Program-made: the position numbers and the translations under genes
Part shown: piece by piece, positions 1-6,245 of the stretch
Position numbering within the stretch: position 1 is the first letter of the stretch
Layout: each line of letters begins with the position of its first letter
Origin: Thermoanaerobaculia bacterium
Lineage (GTDB): Bacteria; Acidobacteriota; Thermoanaerobaculia; Gp7-AA8
Length of the DNA: 9,299 bases
NCBI GenBank assembly: GCA_023700825.1
Contig: JAMPYE010000152.1
Span: 1 to 9,299, forward strand
Direction: 5' to 3'
Notes under the pieces: model-generated
What the model was told of the DNA's origin: nothing
The model's input: the letters and a program-made list of their open reading frames with translations, nothing else
The model's database searches: none

Positions 1-779
1 CGCGCCTGCTGGATGTCGTAGAAGTCGTGCTCGCGCTCGCTCTCGAACTCGTACGGGTCGTCACCGGGACGCGAGCCGCGGCGATGGACGACGACGTGCT
101 CGACGAAATCGAGCTCGCGAACGGCCTCGTCGATCGTCGGCTTGAGCGAGATCTTCTTGCCCCGGCGGAAGGTGAAGTCGGAGCAGACGATGACCTTCGC
201 GTGCGAGTCGATGATGCGCGCCTGCAGCGCAGCGGTCCCCATGCCGGCGAAGACGACCGAGTGGATCGCTCCGATGCGCGCGCAGGCGAGCATGGTGATG
301 ATCCCCTCGGGGACGAGTGGCATGTAGATGATGATGCGGTCGCCCTTGACGACACCGAGGCGGCGGAGCGCGTTCGCAAAGCGATTCACCTCGCGGTAGA
401 GGCGGTTGTACGTGTACGCGTGCTCGTCACCGTTCTCGCCGACCCAGAGCAGCGCGGCCTTGTTGCGGCGGTCGCTGTAGACGTGGCGGTCTAGGCAGTT
501 GTACGTGGCGTTGAGCTTCCCGCCGGCGAACCAGGAATGAGTGGGAGCCTCGAACTCGCAGACCGTCCTGAAGGGCTCGATCCAGTCGATCCCCTTCGCG
601 CGTTCCGCCCAGAACTCGTCGGGGTTGGAGAGGGCGTACGCTCGGTCGATCTCGTCGTTAGGCAGGTACGCCTCCCGTGCCAGCCAGATCGGAGGCTTGA
701 TGACGACCTCGTCTTTCGCGAGTTTCTCGATGGCGGCCTGCTGCGTTGCGTCGAGCTCGATGGTCCCGTCTTTGCTCAT
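1..779 (-). CDS. acsA: Acetyl-CoA synthetase, N-terminal part (3' end cut by window edge)
   Basis: AMP-forming acetate-CoA ligase, which activates acetate to acetyl-AMP and then acetyl-CoA in the cytoplasm. The first 259 residues are visible; the family is usually about 650. The ACAS_N signature is clear: EFWAERAKGIDWIEPF at residues 55-70, then WFAGGKLNATYNCLDRH at 83-99. The start of the AMP-binding domain follows, with IIIYMPLVPEGIITMLACAR at 149-168, GAIHSVVFAGMG at 170-181 and RRGKKISLKPTIDEAV at 205-220. The ATP/AMP P-loop, adenylation core motifs and C-terminal acetylated lysine lie outside the window. The start is ATG at 779, with GGAGG (788-792) 8 nt upstream. The reading frame stays open to the window edge. 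The gene sits 161 nt downstream of the ene-reductase gene and has its own upstream operator region. The paralogous propionyl-CoA synthetase PrpE cannot be fully excluded from the N-terminus alone, but the WFxGGxLN...NCLDRH region reads as Acs. Confidence 0.93.
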   Translation of the reverse strand, partial: MSKDGTIELDATQQAAIEKLAKDEVVIKPPIWLAREAYLPNDEIDRAYALSNPDEFWAERAKGIDWIEPFRTVCEFEAPTHSWFAGGKLNATYNCLDRHVYSDRRNKAALLWVGENGDEHAYTYNRLYREVNRFANALRRLGVVKGDRIIIYMPLVPEGIITMLACARIGAIHSVVFAGMGTAALQARIIDSHAKVIVCSDFTFRRGKKISLKPTIDEAVRELDFVEHVVVHRRGSRPGDDPYEFESEREHDFYDIQQA

Positions 780-833
780 TCCTCTGGCCTCCGGGGTCTG
801 GAGTGATCTCGCGCGCGTGGCGCGGCACGATTT

Positions 834-853
834 GTTTACGCCCGCGGGTAAAC
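834..853. promoter_or_regulatory. Inverted repeat GTTTAC-N8-GTAAAC between CRP site and acs
   Basis: There are perfect 6-bp arms at 834-839 and 848-853 around an 8-nt GC-rich spacer, 55-74 nt upstream of the acs start and 7 bp from the CRP-like site. It could be an operator for a second regulator. It could also contain the promoter: on the minus strand TAAACA (838-833) read as a weak -10 (3 of 6 matches to TATAAT) puts the start near 826 and the CRP site at about -42, the class II activator position. The promoter reading is inference. Confidence 0.3.
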
Positions 854-860
854 GTCCACG

Positions 861-876
861 TGTGAGGATAGTCACA
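861..876. promoter_or_regulatory. CRP-type operator upstream of acs
   Basis: The sequence is TGTGA-GGATAG-TCACA, a perfect match to the CRP/CAP consensus TGTGA-N6-TCACA and symmetric on both strands. Its centre (868.5) is about 90 bp upstream of the acs start. In E. coli, acs is a well-known CRP-activated gene, which makes the location meaningful. The regulator itself is not in the window. A Crp/Fnr-family protein is inferred from the half-site only, and whether it responds to cAMP cannot be told. Confidence 0.6.
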
Positions 877-900
877 GGCCAGTGTACGCGGAGCGCGAAA

Positions 901-914
901 GCGAAAGCGTTCGC
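901..914 (-). terminator. Weak hairpin after the ene-reductase gene
   Basis: GCGAA-AGCG-TTCGC, a 5-bp stem starting 26 nt past the stop codon, with no clear T-run behind it. At most it is a weak terminator. Read-through into acs remains possible. Confidence 0.15.
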
Positions 915-940
915 ACCTCACATCGCGGCGCCCGTCGCTC

Positions 941-2005
941 TCACATCTTCGCGCGCAGGTACTGGTTCGGCCACGCGACCTCGACGTCGAGCTCGCGCGC
1001 GGCGTGCAGCGGCCAGTAGGGATCGCGCAGGAGCTGGCGCGCCAGGAGCACGACATCGGCTTCGCCGCTCGCGACGATTCCTTCCGCCTGCTTCGCTCCG
1101 GTGATGAGGCCCACGGCTCCGGTCGCGATCCCTGCGTTCCTGCGAATCTCGCGCGAGAACGCGACCTGGTAGCCGGGCCCGAGAGGGATCTTCGCCGTTG
1201 CCACGTTGCCGCCGCTCGAACAGTCGACGAGGTCGATCCCGAGTGCCTTGGTCCGCTTCGAGAAGGCGATCGACTGCTCGACGTCCCATCCGCCCTCGGC
1301 CCAGTCGGTGGCGGAGATGCGAATGAAGAGGGGGAGCTCCGCGGGCCAGGCCGATCTCACCGCCTCCACGACCCGGAGCGGGAAACGCATCCGGTTCTCG
1401 AGCGAACCGCCGTACTCGTCGGTTCGATGGTTCGAAAGGGGCGAGAGGAACTCGTGCAGCAGGTAACCGTGGGCCGCATGGATTTCGATGACCTCGAACC
1501 CGGCGGCGAGCGCGCGCCTCGCGGCGCAGACGAACTGCGCGACCGTTGCATCGATGTCGGACGAGCTCATGGTGCGAGGGACTCGATATCCGTCGGCAAA
1601 CGCGATGTCACTCGGAGCGAGCGGCTGCCATCCTCGCTCCTCGTCGGCGAGCCCCGAGCCCTTCAGCCACGGAATCTGCGTCGACGCCTTGCGTCCCGCG
1701 TGCGCGAGCTGGATCGCGGGAACCGCACCCTGCGCTTTGATGAATGAAGCAACCGGACGGAACGCCTCGGCGTGCGCGTCCGACCAGATCCCCGAGTCGT
1801 CGGGCGAAATGCGCCCGATCGGATCGACGGCCGAGGCCTCGACCATCACGAGCCCAGCCCCGCCGACGGCCCGGCTTCCAAGGTGAACGAGATGCCAGTC
1901 GGTCGGCATCCCGTCGATGCTCGAGTACTGGCACATCGGCGAGACGAAGATGCGGTTGCGGAAGGTGATGGAGCGAAGAGTCAAAGGCGAGAAGAGATGG
2001 CTCAT
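941..2005 (-). CDS. NADH:flavin oxidoreductase / Old Yellow Enzyme family ene-reductase (YqjM-like)
   Basis: A 354-residue FMN-dependent TIM-barrel oxidoreductase that reduces activated C=C bonds (enones, enals) with NAD(P)H, in the cytoplasm. The class III (YqjM, thermophilic-like) OYE motifs are present: SPMCQYS at residues 22-28 with the redox-tuning Cys25 and Tyr27; QLAHAGRKAS at 99-108; EIHAAHGYLLHEFLSPLSNHRTDEYGGSLENR at 174-205 with the substrate-binding pair His176/His179 and Tyr181; FIRIS at 227-231; GLITGAKQAE at 299-308; and LARQLLRDPYWP at 321-332. The length matches YqjM-type enzymes (about 340-370). The ATG at 2005 is chosen over the longer open frame (to 2200) because AAAAGGAG lies 4 nt upstream, the family N-terminus begins exactly here, and the extension runs through the hairpin region. 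The physiological substrate is unknown. There is no operon partner upstream, and the gene is separated from acs by 161 nt. Confidence 0.95.
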   Translation of the reverse strand: MSHLFSPLTLRSITFRNRIFVSPMCQYSSIDGMPTDWHLVHLGSRAVGGAGLVMVEASAVDPIGRISPDDSGIWSDAHAEAFRPVASFIKAQGAVPAIQLAHAGRKASTQIPWLKGSGLADEERGWQPLAPSDIAFADGYRVPRTMSSSDIDATVAQFVCAARRALAAGFEVIEIHAAHGYLLHEFLSPLSNHRTDEYGGSLENRMRFPLRVVEAVRSAWPAELPLFIRISATDWAEGGWDVEQSIAFSKRTKALGIDLVDCSSGGNVATAKIPLGPGYQVAFSREIRRNAGIATGAVGLITGAKQAEGIVASGEADVVLLARQLLRDPYWPLHAARELDVEVAWPNQYLRAKM

Positions 2006-2080
2006 GGTGCTCCTTTTGATTGAGAACTCGAGGTCAGGGATAGGGTAGTTCAATCGCGTACGCTCAGCGACCGAGGATGT
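2006..2080 (-). other. Leader of the ene-reductase gene
   Basis: A 75-bp stretch between the hairpin element and the OYE start. It contains the ribosome-binding site (AGGAG at 2010-2014) that decides the start. No convincing -35/-10 pair is visible: a TTGAAC box is present on the minus strand, but nothing like a -10 lies at the proper distance. Confidence 0.4.
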
Positions 2081-2203
2081 GGAGTGCGCAAGCGTAGCTT
2101 GCGCCCTTCTTTGCGGAAACGTCAGCTTCCGCGAAGTGGTCGAACGGGAATTGCCGAAGCTGCGCTTCGGCGAGGAAGGGCGAAAGCTCCGCTTGCACAC
2201 TCC
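2081..2203. repeat. Nested inverted-repeat (REP/MITE-like, cruciform) element
   Basis: The outer arms at 2081-2109 and 2175-2203 are complementary at 26 of 29 positions. Inside and within the arms are three short hairpins of one style: GCGCAAGC-gta-GCTTGCGC (2086-2104, 8-bp perfect stem), GCGGAAaC-gtca-GCTTCCGC (2113-2132, one mismatch, with the stem extended outward by CTT/AAG), and GCCGAAGC-tgc-GCTTCGGC (2153-2171, 8-bp perfect). A fourth, weaker AAGC-tcc-GCTT sits at 2184-2194. The shared core is AAGC-loop-GCTT. This is like REP/BIME or small non-autonomous palindromic elements. There is no coding sequence and no second copy in the window. It lies between the M16 operon and the ene-reductase gene. 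Confidence 0.6.
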
Positions 2204-2204
2204 C

Positions 2205-2246
2205 CACGAGAACGGGCGGCCGCTTGCGCGACCGCCCGTTCTCGTG
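2205..2246 (-). terminator. Perfect 15-bp stem-loop after the M16 operon (probable terminator)
   Basis: The arms CACGAGAACGGGCGG (2205-2219) and CCGCCCGTTCTCGTG (2232-2246) are exactly complementary around a 12-nt loop. The stem begins 24 nt after the stop codon of the second M16 gene, the usual place for a transcription end. There is no T-run on the minus strand, so it is not a canonical intrinsic terminator. It may act as a U-less terminator or as a 3'-end stabilising hairpin. Confidence 0.55.
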
Positions 2247-2269
2247 TTCGCTGACTGGAGTGAAGAGCC

Positions 2270-3661
2270 CTACTGCCACCCGGCGTCGGTGATCTTCCGC
2301 TCGGTGACCTCGCCGTACTTCTTCGCTGCCTCGCGAATCGCGGCGGCATTGCCGATGAAGACGAAGGTCAGGTCGGACTGCTTCGGATAGACCCGCTCGA
2401 TGACCGACTTCGCCCCTGCGCCGGTGACTTCGCCGATCTTCCTGCCGTAGTCGTCGACGTCGCCGCGGCCGAGGTTGAAGGCCTCGATCTCGGCGAGCTT
2501 CGCGGCGAGCTGATTGCCCGTCTCGAGGCGCGGCGGGTACTGACCGGCGACATAGGCCTTCACCGACGAGAGCGTCGCCTCGTCGATCGATGCCTTGTGC
2601 AGCCGGTCGAGAGTCGCGAGCGAGAGGTCGATTGCCTCCGCGGTCGATTCGGTCTTCGTGAACGAGCTGATCGCGATGCTGCCCGGCACCGACTCGCGGT
2701 CCACGTAGCAGCGCGCGCCGTAGGTGAGGCCGGTGCGGATGCGGAGCTCGCTGTTGAGCATCGAGGTGAAGCGGCCGCCGAAGGCGGTATTCACGAGGTC
2801 GACGGCCACCGTGTCGGGGTCCTTCCTCGCGATGCCGACGTTTCCGATGCGGAAGTAGGTCTGGGTCGCGTCAGGCTTGTCGACGAGCAGGACGCGGCGG
2901 CCCTTCTGCATCGCGGGCGGCGCAATTTTCGGCATCGGCGCCGCGGCCTTCTGCCAGTCGCCGAACGCGTTTTTCACGTCTTTCGCGAGCGCTTTCGAGT
3001 CGAAGTCGCCGACGAAGACAAGAATCGTACGATCGGCGCCCGAGTTGTTTCGATACCACTTCACGACGTCCTCACGCGTGATGGCGGCGAGCGTGGTCTC
3101 GCTGGCGCTCCGTCCGTACGGATGTCCGCCGAAGAGGAACGCGTCGAAGTAGTTGTCGATGACCGCGTCGGGCTGATTCTCGCGCGCGGCAGTGATGCCG
3201 TCGATCGTCCGCTTGCGGAGCTTCTCGAGCTCTGTTGCTTCGAAGCGCGGCCGGCGCAGCGCGTCGGCGAGGAGCTCGAGCATGAGGGCGCGGTCGCGGG
3301 AGAGGAACTCGCCGGAGACGACGAGCGCCTCGCGCCCGGACTGCGTCGCGAACGTCGCGCCGACGCTGTCGGCCGCGCCCGAGAACTGGAGCGCGTCGCG
3401 ATTGCCGGCGCCTTTCTGCATCAGCTCGGCTGCGAGGTCGGCGGTGCCGTCCCTGTCGGCGGGATCGGTGATGCCGCCACCCGCGACTCGCGCGTGGAAG
3501 GCGATCATCGGCACGTCGCGCTTCTCCATCAGGAGCAGTTGGAGGCCGCTGCCGAAAGTGATCCTCTCGTACTTCGGGAGCTTCATCGACGCAGTCTCTG
3601 CCACGGCGGGAAGGCTGATCGCCAGCGCGGCGGCGATTGCGAGTATGTGGGTCCGGATCAT
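2270..3661 (-). CDS. M16B peptidase-like subunit lacking the zinc motif (R/Y-bearing partner)
   Basis: A 463-residue exported M16 (pitrilysin/insulinase superfamily) protein. A Sec signal peptide is evident: MIRTHILAIAAALAISLPAVA, with likely cleavage after AVA at residue 21. Two M16 domains follow, roughly residues 30-230 and 250-450. The zinc motif is lost: the segment aligned with HxxEH reads DLAAE (75-79), so this chain should be catalytically dead alone. The C-terminal domain has GGRFTSMLNSELRIRTGLTYGA (295-316), the conserved R-x6-Y substrate-binding pair (Arg307, Tyr314). Such chains pair with an HxxEH-containing M16B subunit, as described for the heterosubunit M16B peptidase of Sphingomonas sp. 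A1. The ATG at 3661 overlaps the TGA of the upstream gene (ATGA), with AAGGAGG (3669-3675) 7 nt ahead. The longer open frame to 4024 is antisense-like overlap and is rejected. Location: periplasm, or surface-exposed. Confidence 0.93.
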   Translation of the reverse strand: MIRTHILAIAAALAISLPAVAETASMKLPKYERITFGSGLQLLLMEKRDVPMIAFHARVAGGGITDPADRDGTADLAAELMQKGAGNRDALQFSGAADSVGATFATQSGREALVVSGEFLSRDRALMLELLADALRRPRFEATELEKLRKRTIDGITAARENQPDAVIDNYFDAFLFGGHPYGRSASETTLAAITREDVVKWYRNNSGADRTILVFVGDFDSKALAKDVKNAFGDWQKAAAPMPKIAPPAMQKGRRVLLVDKPDATQTYFRIGNVGIARKDPDTVAVDLVNTAFGGRFTSMLNSELRIRTGLTYGARCYVDRESVPGSIAISSFTKTESTAEAIDLSLATLDRLHKASIDEATLSSVKAYVAGQYPPRLETGNQLAAKLAEIEAFNLGRGDVDDYGRKIGEVTGAGAKSVIERVYPKQSDLTFVFIGNAAAIREAAKKYGEVTERKITDAGWQ

Positions 3662-5019
3662 CGCGCGGCCTCCTTGGACTCGGGTGTGGCAGCGGGCGGA
3701 GTGAGCACGCCGACGGTGCGGTTGGTGTTGCGGAAGACTCTTGCCGCGACCTGTTTGATCTGCTCCGCGGTCACCGCTTCGTAGCGGGCGGGCGCGGAGA
3801 AGAGCGCTTCCCAGTCGCCGCGGAAGACCTCGTTGCTGCCAACGGCCTGTGCCTTTCCGCTGATGGTCTTCAGACTTCGCCAGAAGTCGGCGACCTGGAT
3901 GTTCTTCGCCTTCGTCAGTTCGGCCGCGGTGGGGCCGTCCTTCCCGATCTTCGCGAGCTCTTCGTCGAGAATGGCCTCGGCCTTTGCCGTGTCGGCGTTC
4001 GCCGAGAGAGTCATCGCGACCCACGCGAGGCCAGGATCGAAGCCGCGATCGAGAAAGCCGCCGACGCCGAGCGCGATCTGCTCCTGCTCCACCAGGCGCT
4101 GGTGGAGTCGCGAGGAATCGCCGCGGGTGAGGATCGCGAAGAGAAGGTCGAGAGCCTCAGCGTCGGCGTCGCGCGCCGAGCCGATGTGATAGGCGATCTG
4201 AACGAGTGGGACCTGCGCGTCCTTGGTGATCGTCACGCGGCGCTCGCCCGTCTGCTCCGGCTCGACGGTGCGGACCGGCTCGGGGGGCTTCTGCGCCGGA
4301 ATCGGCTCGATGTACTTCTTCGCAAGCGCGAAGACTTCGTCGGGGGTGACGTCGCCGACGACGATCATCGTCGCGTTGTTCGGCGCGTAGTAGGTGCGGA
4401 AGTAGTCCTGCAGGTCCTTCTTCGTCCAGCTTTCGATGTCGCTCGGCCAGCCGATGACGGGGAACTGGTAGGGATGCGCGACGAACGCGGTGGCCTGCAC
4501 CTGCTCGTTCAGCAGCCCCTGGTTGCTGTTGTCCGTGCGGAGACGCCGCTCGGAGTAGACGACGCCGCGCTCGCTCTCGATGATCTTGTCGTCGAAGGCG
4601 AGGTGCTGGATGCGGTCCGCCTCGAGGTCGAAGATCAGTTCCATCGCCGAGCGCGGGAACCAGTTCTGGTAGACCGTCACGTCGCTGGATGTGTAGGCGT
4701 TGTTCGCGCCGCCGTTCGCTTCCATGACGCGGTCGAACTCGCCCGGGCCGTATTTCTTCGCGCCGTTGAACATCATGTGCTCGAAGAAGTGGGAGAGGCC
4801 GGTGATGCCGGGGCGCTCGTTGCGCGCGCCCGCCTTGTACCAGATGTACATCGCCACGTTGGGGATGTCGCTGTCGGGCCAGACGATGACCTTCATGCCG
4901 TTGGCGAGAGTCGTCGTGCGTACGTCGCTTCCCGGTTTCGACTGGTTCGTAGGGGGCGCCGCGAAAAGAGAAGTTGTGATCAGGAGGGACAGAAGCGCGA
5001 GCATGCGTCTTGCGTGCAT
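3658..5019 (-). CDS. M16B zinc metallopeptidase, catalytic subunit
   Basis: A 453-residue exported processing-peptidase-like zinc protease. The N-terminus (MHARRMLALLSLLITTSLFAAPP) is a signal peptide. The catalytic domain holds GLSHFFEHMMFNGAKKYGPGEFD from residue 74: His77 and His81 bind zinc and Glu80 is the general base. ESERGVVYSERR follows, with Glu157, 76 residues past His81, as third zinc ligand and Glu150 also conserved. ANNAYTSSDVTVYQNWFP (105-122) is another typical M16 stretch. The second domain carries GDSSRLHQRLVEQEQIALGVGGF, where the family's R/Y pair is replaced, so substrate binding probably depends on the partner encoded by the next gene. The start at 5019 has GGAG (5025-5028) 5 nt upstream and gives a clean signal peptide; the open frame to 5220 lacks family similarity. 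The stop is shared with the next start as ATGA, which implies coupled translation. The likely role is degradation or processing of peptides in the envelope; the natural substrate is unknown. Confidence 0.95.
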   Translation of the reverse strand: MHARRMLALLSLLITTSLFAAPPTNQSKPGSDVRTTTLANGMKVIVWPDSDIPNVAMYIWYKAGARNERPGITGLSHFFEHMMFNGAKKYGPGEFDRVMEANGGANNAYTSSDVTVYQNWFPRSAMELIFDLEADRIQHLAFDDKIIESERGVVYSERRLRTDNSNQGLLNEQVQATAFVAHPYQFPVIGWPSDIESWTKKDLQDYFRTYYAPNNATMIVVGDVTPDEVFALAKKYIEPIPAQKPPEPVRTVEPEQTGERRVTITKDAQVPLVQIAYHIGSARDADAEALDLLFAILTRGDSSRLHQRLVEQEQIALGVGGFLDRGFDPGLAWVAMTLSANADTAKAEAILDEELAKIGKDGPTAAELTKAKNIQVADFWRSLKTISGKAQAVGSNEVFRGDWEALFSAPARYEAVTAEQIKQVAARVFRNTNRTVGVLTPPAATPESKEAAR

Positions 5020-5063
5020 TGAGACTCCAGAAATCGGTTGGAAGAGGCGGGGCGACTGCCGCG

Positions 5064-5077
5064 CGCGGGCGCCCGCG
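5064..5077. repeat. 14-bp perfect palindrome upstream of the M16 operon
   Basis: CGCGGGC/GCCCGCG is self-complementary and sits at the predicted transcription start of the M16 operon. It could be an operator, or chance in GC-rich DNA. Confidence 0.25.
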
Positions 5078-5081
5078 AGGG

Positions 5082-5087
5082 ATTCTA
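5082..5087 (-). promoter_or_regulatory. Possible -10 box of the M16 operon
   Basis: On the minus strand this reads TAGAAT (5 of 6 to TATAAT), 62 nt ahead of the first M16 start and standing out in a very GC-rich intergenic region. The -35 region is poor: AGTTCC lies at 17-bp spacing. The 197-nt gap to the glycosyltransferase gene supports an independent promoter here. The rest of the gap (5088-5216) holds only a 12-bp palindrome, GCTTCCGGAAGC (5192-5203), just after the glycosyltransferase stop. Confidence 0.3.
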
Positions 5088-5216
5088 GCCGGTCGTCGCC
5101 GGCAGGAACTGTGGCGAAGCTGAAACGATGACCTGCCCGGGCGTGGACGCGGCGATGGAGGAACTGCTGCGGGCTCGCTGCGCAAGAGACTGCTTCCGGA
5201 AGCGCCCCCGTCGCGC

Positions 5217-6236
5217 TCACTCGTGTCGCCGCAGTCGTTGCAGACCCAGCGCTTCCACCAGCGCCTTCCCGGTGCGTTCGACGGAGAACTCCAGCGCAAT
5301 TCTCCGACCTTCCCGGCCAAGTGCCTCTCGTCTGGCCGGATCGTCTCTCAGCATGCGCACGGCCGCGCAGAGAGCGTCGGTGTCTCTCGCCGGAACCCGG
5401 ATCGAGGCCTTACCCTCCGGATCGAGCGCGCGGTTCGCCCCGATGTCGGACACCACCGCCGCGCGGCCGCAGCTCATCGCTTCGAGCGTGGGGAGACCGA
5501 AGCCCTCGACCTCGTCGGACATGCTCACGAAGAGATCGACACTGCGCATCACGTCGGGCACGAGAGCCGGGGCCACGTCCACATGCCATTCGGCGTCGGG
5601 CCAGAACTGCAGCTCGGCTTCCTCGACGAACTGGGTCAGCCGCACGAGCTCGATCGGCGGGGCCTCGGTCCGGAGAACCGAGAGGCCGCGCATTGCCCGC
5701 TCGACGCCCTTGACGTCGAGGTCCCATCGTCCGGCGAGCAGCACGCGGAATCGCGAGCCATCGGCCAGCCCGGAAGGCGAAGGCGAGAAGAGCCCGGTGT
5801 CCAGCGGCTGAGGGATCCAATGGCATCGCTGTGCGTACTTCGTGCTCACGAGCTCGGCAAGATGCGGGGAAACCGCCAGCTTGACGGTCTTCTTCGCATA
5901 GAGCGCGTCGATCGCGGGCCATTCCTGGCGCAGCGGCTCGTAGTTGCCTTCGAAGCACTGGCAGAGATGGGCGACCACGGCGCCCTCGATTTTCTCGGCG
6001 ATCGGGAGCGTGTGATAGATGGTCGCGACCGCGATGTCCGCCGGGCCGATCGCCGCGGGGGACATGTCGGGCACCTGGCGATGGAGAGCCTCGGATCCCG
6101 GATACCAGTTAGGCGAAGGCTCGGGAGAGACGACCTCGGCATCGTAGCCGAGCGCACGGAGAGCCTCGACGTGCTGAAAGACGACCTTCACTCCTCCGTA
6201 CAGAGCGGTGCCGTTGAGGATGTAAACGATCTTCAT
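5217..6236 (-). CDS. GT4-family glycosyltransferase
   Basis: A 339-residue retaining GT-B glycosyltransferase that transfers a sugar from a nucleotide-activated donor, probably at the inner membrane face or in the cytoplasm. The N-terminal Rossmann domain starts MKIVYILNGTALYGGVKVVFQHVEALRALGYDAEVV with the glycine-rich GGVK acceptor loop. The C-terminal donor-binding domain has VLLAGRWDLDVKGVERAMRG (165-184), with the GR...KG pattern, and SDEVEGFGLPTLEAMSCGRAAVVSDIGANRAL (240-271). This includes the GT4 E-x7-E motif, Glu244/Glu252. No transmembrane segment is seen. The gene begins 9 nt after the radical SAM gene, with no strong ribosome-binding site, so translation is probably coupled. The donor and acceptor sugars cannot be told from sequence. 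Company with two SPASM enzymes and a methyltransferase suggests assembly of a decorated glycan or glycoconjugate. Confidence 0.92.
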   Translation of the reverse strand: MKIVYILNGTALYGGVKVVFQHVEALRALGYDAEVVSPEPSPNWYPGSEALHRQVPDMSPAAIGPADIAVATIYHTLPIAEKIEGAVVAHLCQCFEGNYEPLRQEWPAIDALYAKKTVKLAVSPHLAELVSTKYAQRCHWIPQPLDTGLFSPSPSGLADGSRFRVLLAGRWDLDVKGVERAMRGLSVLRTEAPPIELVRLTQFVEEAELQFWPDAEWHVDVAPALVPDVMRSVDLFVSMSDEVEGFGLPTLEAMSCGRAAVVSDIGANRALDPEGKASIRVPARDTDALCAAVRMLRDDPARREALGREGRRIALEFSVERTGKALVEALGLQRLRRHE

Positions 6237-6245
6237 GCGCGAGGT

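Noticed and set aside
1004..1747. A 247-codon plus-strand open frame opposite the ene-reductase
   Set aside because: Shadow of the OYE gene; no family similarity and no plausible context.
2006..2200. Longer N-terminus for the ene-reductase
   Set aside because: The extra 65 codons run through the hairpin element and do not resemble the OYE N-terminus; the ATG at 2005 has AAAAGGAG ahead of it.
3662..4024. Longer N-terminus for the second M16 protein, or an M16 fusion broken by a frameshift
   Set aside because: The overlap region encodes the C-terminus of the catalytic M16 chain in its own frame. The second chain has its own signal peptide and ribosome-binding site, so these are two genes with an ATGA overlap.
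2597..5022. Long plus-strand open frames opposite the M16 genes (2597-3784 and 3637-5022)
   Set aside because: Low-complexity composition, no domains, fully antisense to two clear M16 proteins.
5192..5203. GCTTCCGGAAGC palindrome after the glycosyltransferase as a terminator
   Set aside because: The stem would leave almost no loop and no T-run follows; too weak to call.
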